The notes below the pieces were generated by a model. The model was not told the DNA's origin. It ran no database searches and saw nothing but the letters and a program-made list of their open reading frames with translations. The position numbers and the translations under genes are program-made. A stretch of 49,140 nt of DNA from Veillonella caviae (lineage in GTDB: Bacteria; Bacillota; Negativicutes; Veillonellales; Veillonellaceae). This document shows, one piece after another, positions 42,977 to 49,140 of the stretch (its first letter is position 1; each line of letters starts with the position of its first letter). The stretch covers positions 1-49,140 of the forward strand of contig NZ_RQUY01000014.1 of the NCBI RefSeq assembly GCF_003992125.1, in the 5' to 3' direction.

Positions 42977-43636
42977 ATGAATAAAAAAATAGTTTCTCTT
43001 TGTTTGACGGGTATTGTTGCAACAGGAATTTTTACAGCTAGCATTACAACTAATGCAGAGGCTCGTAAAACAAAACCTGAAACGAGTACAGATATAACTA
43101 TACAGCGTGCTCCAGGCGAAGCTTTTGTAATGACTATGAGCCAAATTGGTACTATTTTCCAAAATAGATATCCGAATGCAGCATTGCACTCTGTAGAACT
43201 TAATTCTGATGATTTGTCTTATGCCTATCAAATTGTAGGCTATAGTAAATACCACGAATATAAAATGAAGGTTGATATTATCACAGGGAACCAATCTGAT
43301 ATGACAGAAGGTGGTAAACCTAAACAAGTCATTGGAGAAATATTTAACAAAGACAAAGTTGTCGATGTGTCTCAAGCGGAAGCGGTTGCTAAACAACAAT
43401 TAGGCGCTGATGCTGTTATGAAGGGATGGAAAATTGAAGCTCATAATGGCAAAATTAATTATTTTGTCACTATGCATCAAAATAGTAAGAAAACTGTAGT
43501 TACCGTAGATGCCGAAACTGGTGCCTATGTATCGACAGGTAAATCTAAAAAATTACCGCCAGCACCAGACCAAGGTTTTGACAATCGTCGTACAAACCTT
43601 GTTTGGGGTAGCGATATTGAAATGGATAGAAAATAA
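42977..43636 (+). CDS. Secreted PepSY domain protein
   Basis: The 219-aa protein has a signal peptide (cleavage near TNA-E) and two PepSY-like repeats: one at about 45-105 (ALHSVELNSDDLSYAYQIVGY...KVDIITGN) and one at about 115-180 (AVAKQQLGAD...VTVDAETGAY). PepSY domains are linked to inhibition of proteases or to ligand binding outside the cell. TAGGAGG precedes the ATG. It is probably co-transcribed with the AI-2E-like gene. Confidence 0.8.
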   Translation: MNKKIVSLCLTGIVATGIFTASITTNAEARKTKPETSTDITIQRAPGEAFVMTMSQIGTIFQNRYPNAALHSVELNSDDLSYAYQIVGYSKYHEYKMKVDIITGNQSDMTEGGKPKQVIGEIFNKDKVVDVSQAEAVAKQQLGADAVMKGWKIEAHNGKINYFVTMHQNSKKTVVTVDAETGAYVSTGKSKKLPPAPDQGFDNRRTNLVWGSDIEMDRK

Positions 43637-43650
43637 TATATCTTGTTCGC

Positions 43651-43697
43651 AAAAGTGCCATGCTCGCTTAATGTACGAGTATGGCACTTTTGCTTGT
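43651..43697. terminator. Bidirectional terminator after the PepSY gene
   Basis: GCAAAAGTGCCAT..CTCG pairs with CGAG..ATGGCACTTTTGC over about 17 bp. T-rich ends exist on both strands. It lies between convergent genes. Confidence 0.75.
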
Positions 43698-43722
43698 ATT
43701 TTTTGATGCGATAGCAAGTGTT

Positions 43723-43769
43723 ATACACTAACAGCCTCTAGGAATGTATCCGAGAGGCTGTTAGTGTAT
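43723..43769. repeat. Perfect 17-bp inverted repeat
   Basis: ATACACTAACAGCCTCT and its exact complement surround a 13-nt loop. No T-run follows on either strand. It is 27 nt past the lpdA stop and may be an mRNA-end stabiliser or a repeat element. Confidence 0.55.
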
Positions 43770-43796
43770 ATGACTTATCTATATTGTGTTGTAGTA

Positions 43797-45314
43797 TTAC
43801 CAACGATTTTCATAGAATACTTGTGTCCACATAGTTAATTCAATAAGGGAGGGGTGTGGACTCATTGTTTCGCCTACAGTAATAACTGAGTGTGGATCCA
43901 TGTGACGGATTAAACCTTTAGCACGTAGTGCCTTGGTTGTTTCTGAAGCGATTTCTTCGTTAATTGCTTTAATTATTGTATCACCACTGTTCATAAGGTT
44001 AACATATGGCTGGAATAAGATTGATGCTTGTGGACCGATAATGTGTACACCAAGAATTGTATTAGTGTCTTTATCTACTACAATTTTGATAAATCCATCA
44101 TTTACATCACCAGACAAAATCCCCATAGCAAAGCCTTTAGCTGTAGAGGAGTAATAATTTTTGCCGATTCCTACATTGTAACCTGCTTTCACAGCTTCCG
44201 CTTCAGTTAAACCAACGTGACCAATTTCGGGGTAGGAGAAAGTTACCATAGGAATAACGTCATAACGAGCCCAACGATAATCATCTGTAGATTCTGCTAC
44301 ATATAGATTGTGCGCGATGATGTCTGCTTCGTAATTTGCGCGATGGCGGAATGCTGGTTCGCCATTAACGTCGCCCATAGCATAGATACCTTCTACAGAG
44401 GTTTCTAGGAATTCATTTGTTTTTATCCAGCCTCCTGGCAATTGTTCGATACCTGTATTTTCCAAATGTAGTTCTTCAACAGAGGGGCGAATACCAGCGG
44501 CAACGAGAATTTCTTCTACCCGTGTTTCTGTGATTTCACCTGTATTACGATCTTTGGTAACAATAATTTTTTCACCATTTTCAATGCGCACTTCTACTGT
44601 GTCTTGGTTGAGGATGGATTTGATACCGCGAGCATTGTAGTTTTGTAGAAGATGTTCGGACATATCGCTATCTTCTTTTGGTACTAAACGTACATTATGC
44701 TGGATAATAGTGACTTCTGTACCTGCAGAGGCGAATACGTGAGCAAATTCTACACCGATAGGACCTGCGCCAAGTACTGCCAAAGATTTGAATGGTTTTT
44801 TAGGGTACTTATTGCCGAATAGGCTTTCACTAGAAAGATATCCTGCTTCTTGTAAGCCCGGGACATTTGGAATTTTGCTGTGCCCCCCAGTACCTAGTAC
44901 GATGATAGGGGCAGTAATTTCTTCAGATTCTGTGCCATCGTTCATATGGACTTTCATTACTTTGTCGGAGATAAAAGTAGCAGCACCACGATATACATCT
45001 ATATTATCGAATGCGTTATAATATTCAAAAATAGCGTCGCTTTCGTCGATTTTTTCCCATACTCGCTTAGACATAAAATCCCAATCAAGTGTAGGTGTGC
45101 TAGTATGAACGCCGATTTTTTTAAACTCTTCAATTTCTTGTATAGCATTGGCCGCTGTAACCATTACTTTTGTAGGAATACAACCGCGAGTTAAGCATGT
45201 ACCGCCGAATTTACCTTTTTCGATTTGTGCAATCTTTAGACCTTTTTTTTGAGCTGCATCTACAATGATATTGGCGCCACCGGTACCAACTACTATAAGA
45301 TCGTATTGTTTCAT
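43797..45314 (-). CDS. lpdA: Dihydrolipoyl dehydrogenase-like flavoprotein disulfide reductase
   Basis: A class I FAD/NAD disulfide oxidoreductase of 505 aa. It has the FAD loop VVGTGGANIIVDAAQKKG, the redox disulfide GGTCLTRGCIPTK (CxxxxC, about residues 40-45), the NAD loop LGAGPIGVEFAHVFASAG, YAMGDVNG, and a C-terminal His-Glu pair in HPSLIE. These match lipoamide dehydrogenase, but CLTRGC replaces the usual CLNxGC and no 2-oxoacid dehydrogenase or glycine-cleavage genes are next to it. It may therefore serve a lipoyl enzyme encoded elsewhere or another disulfide. AAAGGA precedes the start. Confidence 0.82.
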   Translation of the reverse strand: MKQYDLIVVGTGGANIIVDAAQKKGLKIAQIEKGKFGGTCLTRGCIPTKVMVTAANAIQEIEEFKKIGVHTSTPTLDWDFMSKRVWEKIDESDAIFEYYNAFDNIDVYRGAATFISDKVMKVHMNDGTESEEITAPIIVLGTGGHSKIPNVPGLQEAGYLSSESLFGNKYPKKPFKSLAVLGAGPIGVEFAHVFASAGTEVTIIQHNVRLVPKEDSDMSEHLLQNYNARGIKSILNQDTVEVRIENGEKIIVTKDRNTGEITETRVEEILVAAGIRPSVEELHLENTGIEQLPGGWIKTNEFLETSVEGIYAMGDVNGEPAFRHRANYEADIIAHNLYVAESTDDYRWARYDVIPMVTFSYPEIGHVGLTEAEAVKAGYNVGIGKNYYSSTAKGFAMGILSGDVNDGFIKIVVDKDTNTILGVHIIGPQASILFQPYVNLMNSGDTIIKAINEEIASETTKALRAKGLIRHMDPHSVITVGETMSPHPSLIELTMWTQVFYENRW

Positions 45315-45491
45315 GCTAATTCCTTTCTATATAAAATTATTAATAGCTATTATCATATTTCTTATTATAACATTACATTGAAAAAAATCAATGTATAATG
45401 TGGCGGATATGGATAGGACTCTATTGTTATGAGGCACTTTTGTATTTATAGTCCTGACATTAAGATTGATTCTGTGGTGAGGTTTTGGGCT

Positions 45492-45538
45492 TTCACCTAA
45501 AAAAAAAAAACGACGCCAAGAAAGCGCCGTTTTTTTAG
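45492..45538 (-). terminator. Terminator of sstT
   Basis: The core AACG-CGC / GCG-CGTT with one mismatch is flanked by A12 on one side and T7 on the other. The A-T tracts and flanking CACCT/AGGTG extend the pairing. On the minus strand the T12 tract makes it a strong terminator; it can act both ways. Confidence 0.8.
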
Positions 45539-45574
45539 GTGTATTATATACACATTAGAGTTACACTATGTTGT

Positions 45575-46795
45575 TTAGTTCCAATCTTCGTGATATCCTC
45601 GTTTGGCATAATCTGCAGTAGCAGTGAACAAAATATCTGTGCTAGAGTTTAATGCTGTTTCTGTGGAGTCTTGCAATACACCAATGATAAAACCAACACC
45701 TACTACTTGCATGGCGATATCATTAGAAATACCGAATAGGGAACATGCTAATGGGATAAGTAGCAAGGACCCACCAGCGACGCCGGAAGCACCACAGGCA
45801 CCAATTGTGGCGATGATAGATAAGAGAATTGCTGTAGGTACATCTATAGTGATATTTAATGTATTAGCTGCTGCCAATGTCATAATTGTAATCGTGATAG
45901 CTGCACCACCCATGTTAATAGTAGCACCTAAAGGGATAGATACAGAATACATATCTGGGTTGAGTTTTAATCGTTTTGCTAAATCGAGGTTTACAGGAAT
46001 ATTAGCAGCAGAACTACGTGTAAAGAATGCGTAAATAGCAGATTCACGTAAGCATTTACATACTAATGGATATGGATTGCGACGAATGTAAAGGAATACG
46101 AGAAGAGGATTGATGACTAATGCTACAAAAAGCATGGATCCTAATAACAATATTAAGAGCTGTAAATAGCCTACTAATGCTTCAATACCATTGGTAGCAA
46201 TGGATTCTGCAACAAGTCCCATAATACCAAGTGGAGCGAATCGAATAATCCAGGTAACCACAGTTGTTACTGCTTTAGCTAAAGATTCCATTATTTCTTT
46301 TGTAGTCATCGATGCTTTGCGTAAAGCACCACCAAAGAGTAACGCCCAACCAAGTATACCAATGTAGTTAGCACTCATTAACGCATGTACAGGATTATCT
46401 ACTACATTTTTTAAAAGTGTAATCATAACCTCTGCAATACCTTCGGGGGCTTTAGCATCTGCGGCGCCCGTTACTAGGTGGAGTGTAGTAGGGAAGGCCC
46501 AACTCACCAATACTGCCAAGGCAGCTGATAAAAATGTGCCTAATAAATATAGAGTAATAACAGAGGCCATACCAGTTTTTTGACCAGACCGGTGTTTGCT
46601 AACAGCATTGATTACCAAGAAAAAAACGAGTACTGGTGCGATTCCTTTGAGGGCCCCTACGAATAAAACCCCTAATAGGGATAGCTCTTTTGCAAAGCTT
46701 GGAAAGTATAGGGCGGTGATAATACCGATGATGAGTCCGACAATGATTTGTTGTATGAGACTCACTCGATTGATTGACTTCATAAATCGATTCAT
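45575..46795 (-). CDS. sstT: SstT, serine/threonine:Na+ symporter
   Basis: A 406-aa dicarboxylate/amino-acid:cation symporter family protein that takes up serine and threonine with Na. [20 protein letters not shown] (about residues 280-300) and [28 protein letters not shown] are SstT-type segments with the conserved Ser-Ser and Asn-Met substrate and Na sites. GGAG lies six bases before the ATG at 46795; the ATG at 46807 has no ribosome site. It is divergent from menG. Serine would feed pyruvate formation. Confidence 0.93.
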   Translation of the reverse strand: MNRFMKSINRVSLIQQIIVGLIIGIITALYFPSFAKELSLLGVLFVGALKGIAPVLVFFLVINAVSKHRSGQKTGMASVITLYLLGTFLSAALAVLVSWAFPTTLHLVTGAADAKAPEGIAEVMITLLKNVVDNPVHALMSANYIGILGWALLFGGALRKASMTTKEIMESLAKAVTTVVTWIIRFAPLGIMGLVAESIATNGIEALVGYLQLLILLLGSMLFVALVINPLLVFLYIRRNPYPLVCKCLRESAIYAFFTRSSAANIPVNLDLAKRLKLNPDMYSVSIPLGATINMGGAAITITIMTLAAANTLNITIDVPTAILLSIIATIGACGASGVAGGSLLLIPLACSLFGISNDIAMQVVGVGFIIGVLQDSTETALNSSTDILFTATADYAKRGYHEDWN

Positions 46796-46954
46796 AATTG
46801 ACTCCATTACTTAAACTACTTGAATATATATAAATATATTATATAATAAAAAAGAAATTCCTTTTAGAAAGGACATATGTCATTATACAACGAACATAAA
46901 ATAATGACAACCTATTTTATGGTTAAATGCTGTGAAAATCCTTATGGAATGTGA

Positions 46955-46960
46955 TATACT
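46955..46960 (+). promoter_or_regulatory. menG -10 element
   Basis: TGATATACT is an extended -10 (TATACT) 38 nt before the menG ATG. The -35 is weak (TGTGAA, 18 nt upstream). Confidence 0.4.
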
Positions 46961-46997
46961 TTCAGCATATGTAATTTAGTTGATGAAAGTGGAGTTT

Positions 46998-47729
46998 ATG
47001 AATACAAAAGAATTTACAACTCATGCCGATAAAGAAGAATTTGTGCAAGGTGTTTTTTCAAATATTGCAAAACATTATGATTTGATGAATACGGTGTTGA
47101 GTTTTGGGCAAGATTACTTTTGGCGTAAATTTGCGGTGAAGCAAATGGATATTGGACCTTATCAACGTGTATTGGACGTTGCCTGCGGGACTTGTGTGTT
47201 TACTAAAGAAGCGTTGCGTCAAGAACCAACCTTAATGGTTGAGGCTCTCGATTTTAATCGTGAAATGTTGGAACAAGGTCATCTTCGTATGGAGATGGCG
47301 GGGTTGCTGGATCAAGTTAATTTGGTGCAAGGTGATGCAATGGCATTGCCTTATGAAGACAATACCTTTGATTCGGCTATGAGTGGGTTTGCTATGCGTA
47401 ATGTACCAGATATTGAACAAGTGCTTCGTGAAATGCAACGTGTGGTGAAACCTGGTGGGAAAGTTGTGGTATTAGAATTGGCCAAACCAAGCATGATTGG
47501 TTTTAAACAGATTTATCATTTTTACTTTACTTATATTTTACCTATTATAGGCAAGTTGAGTAAGGACAATTCATCGTATGCGTGGTTGCCAGAATCATTG
47601 CGTCGTTATCCTCATCAATCTGAGATTTTAGAAATCTGGAAGTCTTTAGGCTATGAGGCGGCAACCTACTATGAGTTGACTGGTGGTATTGTGGCTGTTC
47701 ATGTAGGTACCGTACCAGACAATATATAA
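46998..47729 (+). CDS. menG: MenG/UbiE demethylmenaquinone methyltransferase
   Basis: This SAM-dependent methyltransferase makes menaquinone from demethylmenaquinone. The 243-aa product has VQGVFSNIAKHYDLMNTVLSFGQDYFWRKF at the N-terminus, the SAM loop VLDVACGT (about residue 60), GDAMALPYEDNTFD and SGFAMRNVPD. The motif continues GTCVFT where most relatives have GTGDxA, a local variation. The ATG at 46998 has GTGGAG directly upstream, rather close; an alternative ATG at 46983 has no ribosome site. It stands alone and is divergent from sstT. Confidence 0.92.
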   Translation: MNTKEFTTHADKEEFVQGVFSNIAKHYDLMNTVLSFGQDYFWRKFAVKQMDIGPYQRVLDVACGTCVFTKEALRQEPTLMVEALDFNREMLEQGHLRMEMAGLLDQVNLVQGDAMALPYEDNTFDSAMSGFAMRNVPDIEQVLREMQRVVKPGGKVVVLELAKPSMIGFKQIYHFYFTYILPIIGKLSKDNSSYAWLPESLRRYPHQSEILEIWKSLGYEAATYYELTGGIVAVHVGTVPDNI

Positions 47730-47752
47730 ACAATAGATATATAATATGTAAT

Positions 47753-47848
47753 TAAAAAGTAGCTAATGAGAACTGTACTACCATCCCTAATGATTAATTT
47801 TAGGTTGAATATTCAGGGGAGTACATAACTCGTTAGCTACTCTTATTT
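47753..47848 (-). terminator. Large multi-stem terminator of the SIMPL gene
   Basis: On the minus strand AGTAGCTAACGAG pairs with CTCATTAGCTACT, then TTTTTAATT follows. Inside, GTACT/AGTAC and a CCCCTGA/TTAGGG-like pair continue the fold over about 85 nt. This is much longer than needed for termination and may be a stable 3' RNA. Confidence 0.6.
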
Positions 47849-47883
47849 GTATAGATTTAGTTGTTTTATATATTGGATATATA

Positions 47884-48621
47884 TTATTGTAAATAGTATG
47901 TCATATCTGCGTTTTGATTAACAATCAAAGAACCATTTTCTACTGGTGTAGATGTGGATAGGGCTGTGTCAGAAGCTGCGTATTTTGCCAAACGGTAATA
48001 TCCACCATCGATAGGGTTTGTTTGAGCGGTGCTAATGGATACTGTTTTTACAGGTCCTAATGTACGGCCGAGAGCAGCTGCGATAACTTCGGCTTTGTGT
48101 CGACCGTTTTGAATTGCTTCTGTAGTTAAGGTATCAGTTAATTTTTGGGATGGATCATTTTGGAAACTTAGATTGTTGATATCGTTAGCGCCTACGCTTA
48201 CAGCTGCATCTACTGCTTTACTTATATTGTTAAGGTCGTTAATTTTTACAGTAATGTTATTGGATACACGATAACCTGTTTTGATACGTTTTCCTTCTTG
48301 ATAGTCAGATATAGTATTAATAGATATATTAGAGGTATAAATATCTTTTTTTTCAATACCAAGACTGGATAATTTGGCGATTAAATTACTCATGATAGCA
48401 TCATTGTTGGATTTTGCAATACTGACATTAGTATTTTCACTGTTAATACCTAAGGATAAAATAGCATATGTAGGTGCTACAGAGCGGGAGGCGGAACCAG
48501 TTACATGAATTTCCGATGTGTCAAAACTGCCTGCTGGGGCTGCTAATGCGGCTGTTGCCATAGTTACGCATAATGTAGCCATAGTTATGGTTTTTGTTAA
48601 TAAAGATTTTGAAAATTTCAT
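47884..48621 (-). CDS. Secreted SIMPL domain (DUF541) protein
   Basis: A 245-aa exported protein with a signal peptide (cleavage near LAA-P). SIMPL features are clear: EIHVTGSASRSVAPTYAILSLGI at the mature N-terminus, LSSLGIEKKDIYTSNISI, and YRVSNNITVKINDLNNISKAVDAAVSVGANDINNLSF. The family includes periplasmic or envelope-associated stress proteins such as YggE; the mechanism is unknown. AGGAG precedes the ATG at 48621 by seven bases. Transcription ends at the large multi-stem structure. Confidence 0.88.
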   Translation of the reverse strand: MKFSKSLLTKTITMATLCVTMATAALAAPAGSFDTSEIHVTGSASRSVAPTYAILSLGINSENTNVSIAKSNNDAIMSNLIAKLSSLGIEKKDIYTSNISINTISDYQEGKRIKTGYRVSNNITVKINDLNNISKAVDAAVSVGANDINNLSFQNDPSQKLTDTLTTEAIQNGRHKAEVIAAALGRTLGPVKTVSISTAQTNPIDGGYYRLAKYAASDTALSTSTPVENGSLIVNQNADMTYYLQ

Positions 48622-48823
48622 TAAAAGACTCCTCACATATATAAATGAAATGAAAATAGAAAATGAAATATAGAATAGAACGTGGTTATAATGCTGTTAT
48701 AAATTCTTAGATAACAGTATTTATTGGTTAAATGTATTGTACACAATTTAAAATTAAAAATCAAGGCGGTGATGACGGGTTTGTGAGAGAATGGTGAAAA
48801 TTTGAAAGTTTGGTAAAAAGTGC

Positions 48824-48853
48824 TTGCATTACATGAGTGAAGTATACTATAAT
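48824..48853 (+). promoter_or_regulatory. rRNA operon promoter P1
   Basis: TTGCAT (48824-48829), 18 nt, TATAAT (48848-48853), with AT-rich sequence upstream as in UP elements. It is the first of two tandem promoters before the rRNA leader. Confidence 0.65.
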
Positions 48854-48922
48854 AACAATACAGTCACGAACGGGGCTGTAAGAAATGTCCAAGAATTAAG
48901 ATATTATTTATGCTTGGATGAT

Positions 48923-48968
48923 TTCGTTTTTTGTTTCTCTTAATGATTGAGAAATAAAAAACGAAAAA
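48923..48968 (+). promoter_or_regulatory. Long AT-rich stem between rRNA promoters P1 and P2
   Basis: TTTCGTTTTTT..TTTCTC pairs with GAGAAA..AAAAACGAAA around ATGATT. It is contained in P1 transcripts only. Confidence 0.5.
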
Positions 48969-48985
48969 AAGATTATAAAAAAGTG

Positions 48986-49014
48986 TTGACATGAATATGT
49001 GAATATGATATTAT
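48986..49014 (+). promoter_or_regulatory. rRNA operon promoter P2
   Basis: TTGACA (48986-48991), 17 nt, TATTAT (49009-49014); an overlapping TATAAT at 49012-49017 would need a 20-nt spacer. It lies about 125 nt before the window edge. Confidence 0.7.
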
Positions 49015-49020
49015 AATCAA

Positions 49021-49140
49021 GTCGCCAGTTGACGAAGCGCTTTTAAAAAAGTACTTCGGAATGGCAACAGATCTTTGAAAACTGAACAATGATAGGTAAT
49101 CAATCGAAAGATTGAACATATGCCAGAGTGCGGGTTTTGA
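49021..49140 (+). other. rRNA operon leader (16S gene begins beyond the edge)
   Basis: After P2 comes a processing-type hairpin (GTCGCCA..CGAAG with CTTCG..TGGCAAC, 49021-49068). Then ATCTTTGAAAACTGAACA (49071-49088) is the boxA-like antitermination segment typical of Firmicute rrn leaders. The window stops just before the expected 16S 5' end. The gap 48622-48823 shows no gene. Confidence 0.85.

Overview
The window looks like chromosome of a Veillonella species (Negativicutes: diderm, anaerobic Firmicutes). The DNA is AT-rich with Firmicute-type Shine-Dalgarno sites and sigma-A-like promoters, yet it encodes an OmpA-type outer-membrane protein. The gene content fits a lactate and amino-acid user that respires through menaquinone: malic enzyme, menA, menG, SstT and a 5-oxoprolinase operon. 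The genus is inferred from overall resemblance, not from a marker gene; a 16S gene should begin just beyond the right edge.

Layout. 1-2.1 kb: metQ lipoprotein and menA, both on minus. 2.2-5.7 kb: two paralogous secreted proteins, then ridA with an L-cysteine desulfidase-like gene. 5.8-8.4 kb: Fsr-type exporter, tRNA-Ser(CGA) overlapping the 3' end of tadA, and a TRIC/UPF0126 membrane protein. 8.7-11.7 kb: exported DUF4127 protein plus membrane acyltransferase. 11.9-16.5 kb: D-amino-acid transaminase, metN-metI, a TrpR/YerC-like regulator, a TauE/SafE permease and an SDR. 16.7-20.5 kb: DUF697-like and DUF1232 proteins, then a compact unit of YbgC thioesterase, MurI-like racemase, an unknown membrane protein and a CofE-like glutamyl ligase. 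20.6-23.7 kb: hydantoinase-like ATPase overlapping an HDAC-fold deacetylase. 23.8-28 kb: rph-rdgB-yfcE, speD and malic enzyme. 28.2-28.8 kb: tRNA-Pro, tRNA-Gly and tRNA-Arg, with a duplicated tRNA-Arg 3' end. 28.8-33.9 kb: TPP riboswitch and thiC-S-G-H-F-E. 34-37.9 kb: pxpA, an NRAMP-like transporter, pxpB and pxpC. 38-43.6 kb: MATE exporter, aquaporin, OmpA-like protein, AI-2E-family protein and PepSY protein. 43.8-48.6 kb: dihydrolipoyl dehydrogenase-like gene, sstT, menG and a SIMPL protein. 48.7-49.1 kb: tandem promoters and leader of an rRNA operon running off the right edge.

How the genes work together. Several sets form pathways: thiamin pyrimidine and thiazole synthesis under one TPP riboswitch; 5-oxoproline uptake and hydrolysis; methionine uptake, with the binding protein unlinked from its ATPase and permease; D-amino-acid and glutamate chemistry (Dat, MurI-like, CofE-like); and menaquinone maturation (MenA, MenG).

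No phage, transposase, CRISPR array or restriction system is visible. The only mobility-like signature is the 19-bp duplication of the tRNA-Arg end. The most novel-looking parts are the MurI/unknown/CofE-like unit, the hydantoinase/HDAC pair, the NRAMP-like protein lacking the metal-site motifs, the tadA/tRNA-Ser overlap, and several structured leaders.
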